NCBI GenBank assembly: GCA_035380245.1
Contig: DAOSXA010000003.1
Coordinates: forward strand, 620,001 to 684,000
Direction of reading: 5' to 3'
Length of the DNA stretch: 64,000 nt
Source: Candidatus Zixiibacteriota bacterium
Lineage (GTDB): Bacteria > Zixibacteria > MSB-5A5 > GN15 > FEB-12
The translations under genes and the position numbers were made by a program. Under the pieces are notes generated by a model. It did not search any database, had not been told where the DNA came from, and saw only the letters and a program-made list of their open reading frames with translations. Of the stretch, positions 52,783 through 61,926 are shown piece after piece (positions within the stretch are counted from its first letter, which is position 1; the number at the start of each line of letters is the position of its first letter).

Positions 52783-52821
52783 CCCGGTTAAGATTAGCTT
52801 GCCTTAACCGGGTCAATCTTT
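52783..52821 (+). terminator. terminator-like hairpin before the DinB-like gene
   Basis: A perfect 10-bp stem (52783-52792 with 52803-52812) and 10-base loop followed by TCAATCTTTT. It lies between the small basic protein gene and the next CDS; the T-tract is imperfect. Confidence 0.6.
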
Positions 52822-52834
52822 TAGACTCCTCCAC

Positions 52835-53293
52835 ATGAAGCTATCGGATCTGTTTTCCAACTACGACACGGTGCGTAAGGAAATGCGTGCCGCGGTGGTC
52901 GGTCTGACGCAGGAACAGCTTGACTGGCGCACGGGGCTGCATCCCTGGTCGGTTGCTGATATCCTCCGGCACATCGTTGAGACCGAAGCCTGGTGGATTG
53001 AATGTGTCGCTCTTGAGCAGGACTGGTGCGACGGCGACGACGATCCGTTTGGAGAGACCCATACTCCGGAGCAGATTCTCGAGGTGCTCGATAAGTACTT
53101 CGAGGTGACCCGCGAATGGCTCGAATCGCAAACAAGCGATGACTGGGATGAGACGTTCTATCTGATCAAGGATGTCGGTGAGAAGGTATCCAAGCGCTGG
53201 TTGAGCTGGCATGTGGTGGAGCATCAGGCACGTCATCGCGGACAGCTTTTTATGCTGATGCACATGCAGGGACTGGAGGTCCCCCATGTCTAA
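52835..53293 (+). CDS. DinB-like metal-binding protein
   Basis: A 152-residue four-helix-bundle protein of the DinB/YfiT superfamily. The three metal-binding histidines are visible: His46 in ILRHIVETE, and His130 and His134 in VVEHQARHRGQ. Members are often thiol-dependent transferases or stress proteins, but the substrate here is unknown. Its end overlaps the surE start by 8 bp, so they are cotranscribed. Confidence 0.85.
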   Translation: MKLSDLFSNYDTVRKEMRAAVVGLTQEQLDWRTGLHPWSVADILRHIVETEAWWIECVALEQDWCDGDDDPFGETHTPEQILEVLDKYFEVTREWLESQTSDDWDETFYLIKDVGEKVSKRWLSWHVVEHQARHRGQLFMLMHMQGLEVPHV

Positions 53294-54050
53294 ACGCAAG
53301 CTTCGGATTTTACTTACCAATGACGACGGTTATTTCAGCGACGGAATCCGTGCGCTGCGAGAGGAGTTGTTGACCGAAGCGGAGGTGTTTGTCGTGGCGC
53401 CGGATCGGGAACAGTCCGCCAGCTCACATTCCCTGACGCTCAATCGCCCTCTGCGAATTCACAAACTGGACAAATCCTGCTACACTACCGACGGCACCCC
53501 CACCGATTGTGTGATGCTGGCGATTCACCTGTTGTTCAAGCGCCGAAAACCGGATATGATTATCTCGGGAATCAACCACGGAGCCAATATGGGCGACGAT
53601 GTCACGTATTCCGGTACGGTCGCAGCGGCAATCGAGGGCTCGATTTTACAGATTCCGTCGATAGCCGTATCCATGGCGCATCATGAACCTGGAATACCAA
53701 TGGCGCGAGCGGCTAAATTCGTGCATAAACTCCTGGCAATTTACGATGAAATGAACCTGGGTCCGAGTACGTTTCTGAATGTAAATTTACCGCCCGACAA
53801 CGGTCGTGCCTACCGCAAGTACGAGTTTTGCCGCCTGGGCGTGCGGCAGTATAAAGATATCGTTATCCATAAGACCGATCCGCGGGGAAAACCATATTAT
53901 TGGATTGGCGGGCGGCCAAAGTGGAAGGTCGATACCGGAACCGATTTTGAAACTGTCTCCCGTGGCGTAATAGCAATTACCCCGTTGAATATGAAATTTA
54001 CCGATACGGAGGCTCTGGCCCGGTTGAAACAAACAACCCTGAGGCTTTAG
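53286..54050 (+). CDS. surE: 5'/3'-nucleotidase SurE
   Basis: SurE (254 residues) is a metal-dependent nucleotidase. The N-terminal ILLTNDDGYFSDGI provides the metal-binding Asp13-Asp14; VVAPDREQSASSHSLT and GINHGANMGDDVTYSGTVAAA complete the active site. It overlaps the DinB-like gene by 8 bp and a terminator follows. Confidence 0.95.
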   Translation: MSKRKLRILLTNDDGYFSDGIRALREELLTEAEVFVVAPDREQSASSHSLTLNRPLRIHKLDKSCYTTDGTPTDCVMLAIHLLFKRRKPDMIISGINHGANMGDDVTYSGTVAAAIEGSILQIPSIAVSMAHHEPGIPMARAAKFVHKLLAIYDEMNLGPSTFLNVNLPPDNGRAYRKYEFCRLGVRQYKDIVIHKTDPRGKPYYWIGGRPKWKVDTGTDFETVSRGVIAITPLNMKFTDTEALARLKQTTLRL

Positions 54051-54072
54051 TTCCCTCCGTTTTTTGTCTGAA

Positions 54073-54107
54073 AGCTCCGAGAGCCAGGCGGGACGGAGCT
54101 GGTTTTT
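54073..54107 (+). terminator. intrinsic terminator after surE
   Basis: Stem AGCTCCG/CGGAGCT (54073-54079 with 54094-54100) followed by GG and five T's, ending the DinB-surE unit. Confidence 0.7.
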
Positions 54108-54145
54108 GACTGTAAATATATGATTTGTAGGAGGCTACAAAACAG

Positions 54146-54173
54146 TTGACAAGATGAGGAAATAGTCTATAAT
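54146..54173 (+). promoter_or_regulatory. consensus promoter of tRNA-Pro(CGG)
   Basis: Perfect TTGACA (54146-54151) and perfect TATAAT (54168-54173) with a 16-base spacer. The predicted start point is about 16 bases before the tRNA. Confidence 0.85.
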
Positions 54174-54195
54174 GTCCATCTGAACGTGATTTGAT

Positions 54196-54269
54196 CGGGG
54201 CGTGGCGCAGTTTGGTAGCGCGCTTGGTTCGGGACTAAGAGGTCGCTGGTTCAAATCCAGTCGCCCCGA
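54196..54269 (+). tRNA. tRNA-Pro(CGG)
   Basis: Acceptor CGGGGCG/CGCCCCG (C1-G72), anticodon stem CTTGG/CTAAG including one G-T pair, loop TTCGGGA (anticodon CGG, reading CCG), T-arm CTGG-TTCAAAT-CCAG. CCA is not encoded. It is the second proline tRNA of the window. Confidence 0.94.
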
Positions 54270-54325
54270 TTTTATCTCAGGCCTCAGAGATAGACAGACA
54301 CCATTCCGACTACACTTACCAAGCA

Positions 54326-54841
54326 ATGACGGCTCAAGAAAGGATGGCTCAAATGGCTGCAAAACGTAAGCCGATGATAGCTGTTGTTGGGGCGGGGAAG
54401 TGCTCGAAGAAGCTGCGTGATATGGCCGCGGTTTGTGGCAAACTTATCGCCGAAAAAGGCGGTGTGATAGTCTGCGGCGGCCTTGGGGGGATAATGGAAG
54501 GAGCAGCTCGTGGCGCCCGGGAAGCGGGTGGCACGACAGTCGGCATTCTACCCTCACTCTACAAGGATGATGCCAACGAGTACATAGATTATTCCATACC
54601 TACCGGCATGGGTGAGGCACGCAATGTTTTAGTCGTTCGTGCGGCCGATGTTGTTATCGCTTTTCCCGGGAAGTACGGCACACTAAGCGAAATGGCCTTT
54701 GCATTGCAGGCTAAAAAACCCGTGATCTCGGTCAATGCCTGGCGTCTGAGCGATGAAATTTTACACGTCGATTCGCCTGAAGAAGCAGCTGATAAGGCCA
54801 TGTCGCTGGCGGCCGATATCCTTGGAGACGACCTGGCTTGA
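54326..54841 (+). CDS. LOG/TIGR00725-like Rossmann-fold protein
   Basis: A protein of up to 171 residues related to the TIGR00725/lysine-decarboxylase-like (LOG) superfamily. It has VVGAGKCSKKLRDMAAVCG, the Gly-rich loop VCGGLGGIMEGAARGA and the variant of the PGGxGTxxE motif, FPGKYGTLSEMAFAL. True LOG proteins are cytokinin-activating phosphoribohydrolases; activity of this branch is unknown. Starts at 54326, 54344 or 54353 are possible, and 54353 has the best Shine-Dalgarno (AAAGGA). It overlaps acylphosphatase by 4 bp; with apt this forms a three-gene overlap. Confidence 0.85.
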   Translation: MTAQERMAQMAAKRKPMIAVVGAGKCSKKLRDMAAVCGKLIAEKGGVIVCGGLGGIMEGAARGAREAGGTTVGILPSLYKDDANEYIDYSIPTGMGEARNVLVVRAADVVIAFPGKYGTLSEMAFALQAKKPVISVNAWRLSDEILHVDSPEEAADKAMSLAADILGDDLA

Positions 54842-55143
54842 ATTCAGTCGCGGCCGAACTCCGCGTTATTGGTTATGTCCAGGGAGTTGGTTTCCGTTAT
54901 TTCTGTTATCGTAAGGCAGTGGGACTGGGGATCCTGGGCTGGGTGCGCAACGAGCCGGATGGCTCGGTGGCGCTCTTTGCTGAAGGAGATCGGGATGCTG
55001 TCGAGGCGTTTATCGCCGAGTTGAAAAGCGGATCGTCTACCTCGGCAATATCGGAAGTCTCCGTAACATGGACTAAACCTACCGGACAATTCCACGATTT
55101 CAATATCAGTATGTCACGTTATAAAGACAGGGATTATGACTGA
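54838..55143 (+). CDS. acylphosphatase
   Basis: A 101-residue acylphosphatase that hydrolyses acyl phosphates. The catalytic residues are Arg20 in VQGVGFRYF and Asn38 in GWVRNEPDG. The start is TTG at 54838 overlapping the stop of the preceding gene; the end overlaps apt by 8 bp. PlsY in this window uses acyl phosphate, but a functional link is only speculation. Confidence 0.93.
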   Translation: MNSVAAELRVIGYVQGVGFRYFCYRKAVGLGILGWVRNEPDGSVALFAEGDRDAVEAFIAELKSGSSTSAISEVSVTWTKPTGQFHDFNISMSRYKDRDYD

Positions 55144-55660
55144 CTTCACTAAATACATCAGATCCGTGCCGGACTTTCCCAAGCCCGGTGTTCTTTTCTA
55201 TGATATAACGACGCTCATGAAAAATCCTGAGGGTTTCCGTCTGGCGCTGGATGAACTCACCTCTGTAGTGAAAGCATGGGAACCATCGCTCATTCTCGGG
55301 ATCGAGTCACGCGGTTTTATCTTCGGAGCACCGCTGGCTGATCGACTTCATGCCGGGCTGGTAATCGCTCGCAAACCGGGAAAACTGCCATCTCGAACCG
55401 TTTCTTCCGAATACGATCTGGAATACGGCAAGGATAGCCTTGAAATTCACGAGGATGCTATCAAACCGGGTGACCGTGTCGTAATCGTTGATGATCTGAT
55501 TGCAACGGGAGGAACGCTTCAGGCCGCATCTCACCTTGTCGAGGAGCTGGGGGGGGAAGTAGCCGGCATAGCTGCTGTAATTGACTTGTCATTTTTACCC
55601 TGGCGTGAGAAATTGAGCCGGTATCCGGTTAAATATCTCGTCAGTTATGACTCGGAGTAA
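55136..55660 (+). CDS. apt: adenine phosphoribosyltransferase
   Basis: APRT (174 residues) salvages adenine to AMP with PRPP. DFPKPGVLFYDITTLMKNPE at the N-terminus, GIESRGFIFGAPLA and the PRPP motif VVIVDDLIATGGTL are diagnostic. It is coupled to acylphosphatase by overlap. The tRNA-Arg gene follows 47 bp later. Confidence 0.97.
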   Translation: MTDFTKYIRSVPDFPKPGVLFYDITTLMKNPEGFRLALDELTSVVKAWEPSLILGIESRGFIFGAPLADRLHAGLVIARKPGKLPSRTVSSEYDLEYGKDSLEIHEDAIKPGDRVVIVDDLIATGGTLQAASHLVEELGGEVAGIAAVIDLSFLPWREKLSRYPVKYLVSYDSE

Positions 55661-55707
55661 ACTGTCGTTGCTTTTGCAATGCTAACCGTTTACTTTGGGC
55701 CGTTGAC

Positions 55708-55781
55708 GCCCCCGTAGCTCAGTAGGATAGAGCATCGGTTTCCTAAACCGAGTGCCGCAGGTTCGATTCCTGCCGGGGGTA
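55708..55781 (+). tRNA. tRNA-Arg(CCU)
   Basis: Acceptor GCCCCCG/CGGGGGT, so the first pair is G1-U72, anticodon stem TCGGT/ACCGA with loop TTCCTAA (anticodon CCT, reading AGG), T-arm GCAGG/CCTGC with TTCGATT, discriminator A. CCA is not encoded. A run of six T's follows. Confidence 0.92.
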
Positions 55782-55890
55782 TTTTTTAAGGGCGAGAAAC
55801 GAGAATTCGGAATCTTTTTCAGGGGCGCAAGTTAGCCGTCAACTCCTTTATAACTAATAAGATACATAACGAATTATGTGCTTAAAGTCG

Positions 55891-55919
55891 TTGACAGGCT
55901 AGATTGTCGAATGTATATT
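55891..55919 (+). promoter_or_regulatory. strong promoter of the FadL-like gene with 5' UTR hairpin
   Basis: TTGACA (55891-55896), ideal 17-base spacer, TATATT (55914-55919). Transcription would start near 55926. A 6-bp hairpin CGCACC/GGTGCG (55932-55946) lies at the extreme 5' end of the message and could stabilise it. Confidence 0.75.
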
Positions 55920-55997
55920 CGTTAATTATTTCGCACCCCTGGTGCGTCATAGTGATAGGGATGAGAAGTGTTTGATGTAGCAATAGGAGTTAGCTCG

Positions 55998-57398
55998 ATG
56001 AAGAAGTGTATTGGCGTAGTGGCGGTTCTGCTAATGGTAATGACAGCGGCGGTTATGGCTCAAGATGAGACCGACGACTACTCGCTTCAGGGGAGTTCAT
56101 ACCAGGACTACTATACTTTTGACTTCACTGGTGCTGGGGCTCGCGCTCAAGGTATGGGCAATGCCTTCATCGCCGTGTCCGATGATATCACCGCCGGCAC
56201 CTGGAATCCGGCCGGACTGGTGACGATTGAGGGGCCAATGCTCTCTCTCTCGTACGGATCGATCGTACCGAAGGGCTATACCGACTACAGCGGAACCGTG
56301 ATCAGCGGTATTCAGCGGTTTAATCATGATCGCGGTCTTAGCGGTGTTTCGGACCTGTGTTTTGTGGCTCCGTTCCGAGTTAAGGGAAGACCGTTCGTAG
56401 GATCGTTCAGCTATAACACGGAATTTACCGATCTCTATCAAATGGCTTGGTTGGATTCGATGCAGATTCCCTTGACGGTATCACGCAATAACATTGCGGT
56501 AACCGAAGATTTCGATTTGAACACAACCGACGACCGTCGTTTCAGAGCTCGCGTGGCGAGTGCAACGTTCTCTTTCGGTACTCGTCTGACTTCGCGTCTA
56601 GCCGCCGGATTGGGAGTCAATGTGTATACCGGCCACGGGACTACGGAAATTACCCATATCAATTACATTCATGACTATCCGGTCTCACCTGGTGAGCAAC
56701 CCGTACTCATGACCGAAGACTACTATGATGTGGATACCGCCAAGTATTCCGGAATCGGTTTCACGCTGGGTTTGAAATACACTGTAGATAAAAACAGTCT
56801 GGCGATGGTGATAAAGACTCCGTTCGATTTGAGAGTAAAGACCAATAAGTCTATCTACGTGATTAACAGTATTAACGGTCTTCCTCAGAGCACCGGTACT
56901 GATACCACTTTCTATGATGACATTCTGATAAAATACCATATGCCGTTCATGGTGGCTCTAGGTTACGCTCGCCAAGTTAACGAGAATTTACTGGTATCCG
57001 CTACGGCCGAATATCGTGCTTTCAGCTCTTCCAAGGTGCGGATACGGGAATCTTACAAACTCGATCAGTCCGGTAAAACGACCGAAACATTCTCCGAAGT
57101 CGATCCGGAATGGGATGATGTATTTATTTTCCGAATCGGAACGGAATACATGAAACAGACCAGTTTCGGTTTGGTGCCGATCCGTGCCGGTTTTGGTGTC
57201 GTTCCCACTCCGATACCCAATCTCGATGGCTCTCCCACACGTGTCGATCTTTCCGCCGGCACCGGGATTCACTGGAGTCAGATCCATCTTGACTGGGCTT
57301 ACACCTACAGCATGATTGATCGTGATTTCGAGACTACCGGTCTTGAAATCAAGGTGAAGAACCACGATGTCGGCTTCACCTTTACCGGGTATTTCTAG
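55998..57398 (+). CDS. FadL/OmpP1-like outer-membrane beta-barrel protein
   Basis: A 466-residue protein with a Sec signal peptide (basic MKK, hydrophobic residues to about 20, cleavage after VMA). The mature N-terminus has GAGARAQGMGNAFIAVSDDI and TWNPAGL, the motif shared by FadL/OmpP1 and PorV-type barrels. The rest alternates aromatic and polar residues and ends in Phe (FTGYF), as expected for an outer-membrane barrel. ATG 55998 with AGGAG is chosen over a start 30 bases earlier. Hydrophobic-compound uptake is possible but unproven. Confidence 0.85.
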   Translation: MKKCIGVVAVLLMVMTAAVMAQDETDDYSLQGSSYQDYYTFDFTGAGARAQGMGNAFIAVSDDITAGTWNPAGLVTIEGPMLSLSYGSIVPKGYTDYSGTVISGIQRFNHDRGLSGVSDLCFVAPFRVKGRPFVGSFSYNTEFTDLYQMAWLDSMQIPLTVSRNNIAVTEDFDLNTTDDRRFRARVASATFSFGTRLTSRLAAGLGVNVYTGHGTTEITHINYIHDYPVSPGEQPVLMTEDYYDVDTAKYSGIGFTLGLKYTVDKNSLAMVIKTPFDLRVKTNKSIYVINSINGLPQSTGTDTTFYDDILIKYHMPFMVALGYARQVNENLLVSATAEYRAFSSSKVRIRESYKLDQSGKTTETFSEVDPEWDDVFIFRIGTEYMKQTSFGLVPIRAGFGVVPTPIPNLDGSPTRVDLSAGTGIHWSQIHLDWAYTYSMIDRDFETTGLEIKVKNHDVGFTFTGYF

Positions 57399-57453
57399 TC
57401 TTCTCAGGGCTGTACGAATATAGAGTCTGTTAGTAATTGGATCAGAATTTGGT

Positions 57454-57490
57454 CAGGGTTAGTCGAGATCGACTAACCCTGCTTGTATGG
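57454..57490 (+). terminator. terminator-like hairpin after the FadL-like gene
   Basis: A perfect 12-bp stem (57454-57465 with 57470-57481) with a 4-base loop, followed by CTTGTATGG. The stem is very stable; the T-tract is weak. Confidence 0.65.
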
Positions 57491-57546
57491 ACTGCCGATA
57501 CACGAATTATACGGTTACGGTATAGAGGAACTCTTAAGGAGAGAAA

Positions 57547-58221
57547 ATGCAACAGAAGGTCAAGCTGACCAAGCGGCAGATAAAAGAAGATAAGTTCACC
57601 ATCTTCATGCTCAAGTCACGGGGATGGTTTCAGGACAATTGGCAGTTTGTGACGATCGGACTGGTTGTCGTGATTTTGCTTTCGGTAGCAGTGGTCTATT
57701 ATGCGCAATCGCGAGTGACCAGCGATGAAGAAGCGGCCGCGAAATTCGCTGAGGCCGTTGCTTACTACCGCAGGGGAAACACCCAGGAAGCATCGATGCG
57801 CTTGCAAACGATCGTTAGCGAACACAGTAGTAGTTCGTTGGCGGACGAAGCAACCTATCTTCTCGGTAATTTGAATCTTCGTTCACGCAACTATTCGGAA
57901 GCTACTCGCTATTATGAGATATATCTCAAGGAAACGAAAGGTTTTCCTATGACAAGAGCTGCGGCCGCAGCCGGTATCGCCGTTGCCTATGAAAACCAGT
58001 CAATGTTTACCGAGGCCGCCGATTATTATCTCAAAGCGATAAAAGCATATCCTGATGGGCCGCTTGACGGCGATTACAGTCTGGCGCTCATGCGTTGCTA
58101 TCTAGAAACGGAACAAGAAAACCTGGCTCGTGAACAGCTCGATCACGTAACGAAATCGTACCAAGGGACCGAGTTGGCTAATCGGGCGATCAGGATCTTT
58201 CAGGAAAAGTATCCGGGGTAA
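57547..58221 (+). CDS. membrane-anchored tetratricopeptide-repeat protein
   Basis: A 224-residue protein with a cytoplasmic N-end of about 30 residues, one membrane span (about residues 34-53), and TPR-like helical pairs beyond residue 60 (AVAYYRRGNTQEASMRLQTI; NLRSRNYSEATRYYEIYL; AVAYENQSMFTEAADYYLKA). The layout resembles YfgM/CpoB-type periplasmic scaffold proteins. AAGGAG precedes the ATG. The GH57 gene follows after 30 bp, so both may be cotranscribed. Confidence 0.82.
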   Translation: MQQKVKLTKRQIKEDKFTIFMLKSRGWFQDNWQFVTIGLVVVILLSVAVVYYAQSRVTSDEEAAAKFAEAVAYYRRGNTQEASMRLQTIVSEHSSSSLADEATYLLGNLNLRSRNYSEATRYYEIYLKETKGFPMTRAAAAAGIAVAYENQSMFTEAADYYLKAIKAYPDGPLDGDYSLALMRCYLETEQENLAREQLDHVTKSYQGTELANRAIRIFQEKYPG

Positions 58222-58251
58222 TTCTACGACGTTATCAGTAAGGGGCTAATT

Positions 58252-60387
58252 GTGCCGGAGAAAAAGCCGATCAAACTGGCGCTGCTGTGGCACATGCACC
58301 AGCCTAACTATCAGGAACCCGGGTCGAACCATCTGGTTCTGCCCTGGGTTCGTCTCCATGGAACCAAGGATTATTTGGATATGCTTATGCTGGCGACTGA
58401 GCAGTCGTCGGTGAAAGTAACGTTCAACCTGGTTCCGTCACTTCTCGATCAAATTGACCTCTATGTGCAAGGTGGGTCGGATCCTCATCTCGATCTCAGC
58501 CGGATGAATGCTTCACAGCTAAGTCCCGCACAACGGACAAGGGTCCTGGAGACGTTTTTCTGCGCTCACCCGCCAACCATGATCGAACCATACCCGCGCT
58601 ATCTTCAGCTCTATAAAAAAGCTCGTTCGGAGGCCAACAGTGACGTTCTGGCAGCGCTGTTCTCCGCTGAGGAATTACGTGATTTGCAGGTATGGTCTAA
58701 TTTAGTATGGGTAGATCCGTTGTTTCGCGGAGATCCGCTGATCGCGAGACTTTTTGAACAAGGTCGACAATACCACGAAGAACAGAAGCAAGAGCTCCTG
58801 AATTGGCAGTTGGAACACCTGAAAAAGATCATTCCCGCCTATCGAAAAGCGCTCGACGAGAACCGTATCGATCTTTCATTTACGCCTTATTACCATCCCA
58901 TTCTACCGCTGCTTTGTGATACCGACGTTGCACGCGAGGCTACCCCTAATCTTGAACTACCCAAGCATCGCTTTCAACATCCCGAAGATGCCGCCTGGCA
59001 TATTGAAAAGTCGATGGAGTTGTTTCAGACATTGTTCGGTCGTCCCATGGTCGGGATGTGGCCCTCAGAAGGATCAATTTCATCTCAGGTGGCGGAACTG
59101 GCCCGGACAAAGGGAATCAAGTGGATAGCCTCGGATGAGGAAGTCCTGCGCTGTTCGCTCGAAAAATCGGGATTGATGGTTGGCGGAGACGCTGCGCATC
59201 ACGTTTATGAATATACCAACGGTCTGAAAATGTTCTTCCGTGATCACGGGCTTTCCGACCGAATAGGTTTTGTGTATTCCGGCTGGGATGCTGCGCGCTC
59301 TACGGAAGATTTCGTAAATACCTTGCACCGTATGCGTGATTCACTCAGCCCCGACCAAATCGAGGAAACCGTCGTACCGGTAATTCTGGACGGTGAGAAT
59401 GCCTGGGAGTTTTTCCCTAACGATGGATTATCTTTCCTGAGACGTTTTTATCGGACGCTTGCCGAAGATAAATTGATCGAGATGGTGGGGATGTCTGACG
59501 CCGCGGAGAAAACCCCCGCGAGACGTTTGCCGAAACTGCACGCCGGTTCCTGGATCAATCATAACTTCAGAATCTGGATCGGGCATCATGAAGACAATGC
59601 CGCCTGGGATCTTCTCTGGGAGGCTCGTGAGGCGTTGATCGCTTATGAGCACGATCATCCTGATATGGCTGAGGATGTCCGCCAGGCAGCGTGGAAGCAA
59701 TTACATATTGCCGAGGGTTCCGATTGGTGTTGGTGGTACGGCGACGAACATCGCGGTCAAAACAATGAGCAGTTCGATGTCATCTATCGCCACCACCTCA
59801 TGGGAGTATACGAATTGCTCGGATTGGACATTCCGATTAAGTTGCACACGGCTATATATAACCGCGGGGCAGCGCTTAAACCGGTTTTGCCCGACAGTCT
59901 GGTAACTCCGACCATTGATGGTCGTCTGACATATTTCTACGAGTGGGCAGGGGCAGGATATTTCGATTGTCTCCGCTCCGGCGGAGCAATGCATCGAGTC
60001 GACAACCTGGTGTCGGCTATCTACTTCGCCTACGATCACAAACGTTTGTATATTCGTCTTGACTTTACCGATAGAAACGGCATAGACTCATTAATAAAGC
60101 CGAAGTTTCAGCTCCTGGTTCAATCGACGCGTCCGACTACTTTGAACCTGGATGCCAAAGACTGCCGCACCGGAATTAACGAACCTGGAGTAGTCTGTTA
60201 TTTAGGACAGATACTCGAGATCGGTGTTGACAGATCGGTTATTTTTGATGCCGGTTACGGTAAGGTTTCGATCCAGATCAGCATTTTCGATGATCTGGAT
60301 GTCGTGGAAGAATGGCCGGAATCGAATGAGATAAGTTTTGAGATCGCTCCGCCGGGTGATGAGTTGTTCTGGCCCACTTATCCCTGA
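58252..60387 (+). CDS. glycoside hydrolase family 57 protein
   Basis: A 711-residue enzyme of the GH57 alpha-glucan family. Region 1 is LLWHMHQPNY (residues 11-20). GMWPSEGSIS holds the likely nucleophile Glu273, and ILDGENAWEFF holds Asp380, the likely acid/base. The last third appears to be an additional beta-rich domain. No signal peptide is present, so it is probably cytoplasmic and acts on glycogen or maltodextrin. Start GTG at 58252. Activity (amylase, branching or transferase) cannot be decided. Confidence 0.9.
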   Translation: MPEKKPIKLALLWHMHQPNYQEPGSNHLVLPWVRLHGTKDYLDMLMLATEQSSVKVTFNLVPSLLDQIDLYVQGGSDPHLDLSRMNASQLSPAQRTRVLETFFCAHPPTMIEPYPRYLQLYKKARSEANSDVLAALFSAEELRDLQVWSNLVWVDPLFRGDPLIARLFEQGRQYHEEQKQELLNWQLEHLKKIIPAYRKALDENRIDLSFTPYYHPILPLLCDTDVAREATPNLELPKHRFQHPEDAAWHIEKSMELFQTLFGRPMVGMWPSEGSISSQVAELARTKGIKWIASDEEVLRCSLEKSGLMVGGDAAHHVYEYTNGLKMFFRDHGLSDRIGFVYSGWDAARSTEDFVNTLHRMRDSLSPDQIEETVVPVILDGENAWEFFPNDGLSFLRRFYRTLAEDKLIEMVGMSDAAEKTPARRLPKLHAGSWINHNFRIWIGHHEDNAAWDLLWEAREALIAYEHDHPDMAEDVRQAAWKQLHIAEGSDWCWWYGDEHRGQNNEQFDVIYRHHLMGVYELLGLDIPIKLHTAIYNRGAALKPVLPDSLVTPTIDGRLTYFYEWAGAGYFDCLRSGGAMHRVDNLVSAIYFAYDHKRLYIRLDFTDRNGIDSLIKPKFQLLVQSTRPTTLNLDAKDCRTGINEPGVVCYLGQILEIGVDRSVIFDAGYGKVSIQISIFDDLDVVEEWPESNEISFEIAPPGDELFWPTYP

Positions 60388-60419
60388 TGCTGGGTGGCCG
60401 CTAAGGATGGAGGCAGGCG

Positions 60420-60824
60420 ATGGCTGAATCGTTTTTCAAGGATGAACCGGAATCGGGTCCGTCCGGAGAACTACCTCACCTCGACGACAATCACACTAAG
60501 CAAGATCAGGCCGGGGATGAATTCGTTTCTGACGAAGGTCGCATGGCGGCGATACTGGCCTATATCCCGTTCCTTTGTTTCATTCCATTGTTTACGATGA
60601 AAGATAATAAGGAAGCCCGCTTTCACGCCCGCCAGGGGGTGATTTTATTCCTGATTGAATTAGTGGCGGTGTTGTTCCTGGTTGATGCCATTTCCGATTT
60701 GGTCTTTAAAGGGATCCTTCTTCTAGCTGCGGGATTATCGGTGGCCGGGATAGTTTTCGCCGTACAGGGACGTAATTATCGGTTACCGATCATTGGCGAT
60801 CTGGCCGATCGTTCAAAGCTCTAG
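60420..60824 (+). CDS. DUF4870/Tic20-like small membrane protein
   Basis: A 134-residue protein with a hydrophilic acidic N-terminal third and three to four membrane segments. Family-like pieces are MAAILAYIPFLCFIPLF, ARFHARQGVILFL and AVQGRNYRLPIIGDLADR. Function unknown; relatives occur beside many different genes. GGAGG precedes the ATG. It lies 32 bp after the GH57 gene and 19 bp before the M48 lipoprotein. Confidence 0.8.
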   Translation: MAESFFKDEPESGPSGELPHLDDNHTKQDQAGDEFVSDEGRMAAILAYIPFLCFIPLFTMKDNKEARFHARQGVILFLIELVAVLFLVDAISDLVFKGILLLAAGLSVAGIVFAVQGRNYRLPIIGDLADRSKL

Positions 60825-60843
60825 ACTATAAAAAGGGGTAGAT

Positions 60844-61647
60844 TTGCCTAGATTCTTCGCTGTCACGGCATTATTGCTGTTGCTGGCGGCATGTGCCACG
60901 ACCGGTCCCGGGGGGCAGAAGTCGCTTATCATTATTCCAACCTCCCAGGAAGTCTCTATTGGCGCCGGTATGGCTCAGCAAGTTGAAGCCGAGGAGAAGG
61001 TCCTGGCCGATCCGCAATGGCAGGCTTATATCAATGAAGTGGGGCAGAAGATCGTAGCTGTCTGTGACCGTCATGATATTGAATATCATTTTACAGTCAT
61101 AGAGTCGGATCAAGTCAATGCTTTCGCGGCTCCCGGTGGCTATATCTATTTCTATACGGGCTTGCTTAAGCAGATGGACTCCGAAGCACAAGTGGCGGCC
61201 GTAATGGCTCATGAGATATCACATGTGGTTGCGCGGCACGGTATCAAGCGGTTACAGACATCGTTGGGGGTAGCGGCGGCCTATGAACTGGTCTTTGGAG
61301 ATGAGGGCGCCAGTCAGGTGCTGGGAACAGCTATTAGTGCCGGGATGAACCTTCTGTTGGCCGATTATTCCCGTGACAACGAACGAGAAGCCGACCAGTA
61401 TGGAATTCATTATATGGTCAAGGCCGGCTATGATCCGGCAGGTGCTCTTGGTATGTTCGAGAAGTTAGCGGCGCTCGGAGCTCAGCAGGGGGAAGCCAGT
61501 AGTTTTGAAAAACTGGTTTCAACTCATCCCGAGACACAAGAGCGAATCGCTAACGCAACCAAACAAATCGCTGAGATGAAACCACTACCTCCCGGATTAA
61601 GCTCCGGAACGGAGCGTTATCAATCAATGAAACGCAGATTGCATTAG
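60844..61647 (+). CDS. M48-family metalloprotease lipoprotein
   Basis: A 267-residue protease resembling LoiP/BepA-type envelope quality-control peptidases. A lipobox LAAC (Cys17) follows the signal peptide. Zinc ligands are His123 and His127 with catalytic Glu124 (HEISH), and Glu182 in NEREAD. The conserved VNAFAAPGGYIYFYTGL is present. Start is TTG at 60844. It likely acts in the periplasm on misfolded outer-membrane proteins; barrels are encoded on either side. Confidence 0.92.
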   Translation: MPRFFAVTALLLLLAACATTGPGGQKSLIIIPTSQEVSIGAGMAQQVEAEEKVLADPQWQAYINEVGQKIVAVCDRHDIEYHFTVIESDQVNAFAAPGGYIYFYTGLLKQMDSEAQVAAVMAHEISHVVARHGIKRLQTSLGVAAAYELVFGDEGASQVLGTAISAGMNLLLADYSRDNEREADQYGIHYMVKAGYDPAGALGMFEKLAALGAQQGEASSFEKLVSTHPETQERIANATKQIAEMKPLPPGLSSGTERYQSMKRRLH

Positions 61648-61760
61648 TTGCCACAGGCTACGTTTCATCTCCCGGTTTCAGACCTTATCATAATCACCAA
61701 TAGACGTATTCTACGTGAACCGTAGCGTTTAAGTGTCGTTTACGCTCTCTGATATCCTCT

Positions 61761-61789
61761 TTGACTCTCATATAAAATGATGCTATAGG
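61761..61789 (+). promoter_or_regulatory. putative promoter upstream of the structured region
   Basis: TTGACT (61761-61766), 17-base spacer, TATAGG (61784-61789). Transcription would begin near 61796 and run into the structured region and possibly to the PorV-like gene. Confidence 0.45.
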
Positions 61790-61926
61790 TTGATATCGGA
61801 ACGAGAAATCTCGTTGGCGAATTCGTGGATAACGTAATCAATTTCCCAATAATGACTGTGCAGGTTGTTGGGTAATGTTTGTATGCGTGTAGTGCGGTAT
61901 ACCCCAATAGCTTACGTGGCGGAATG

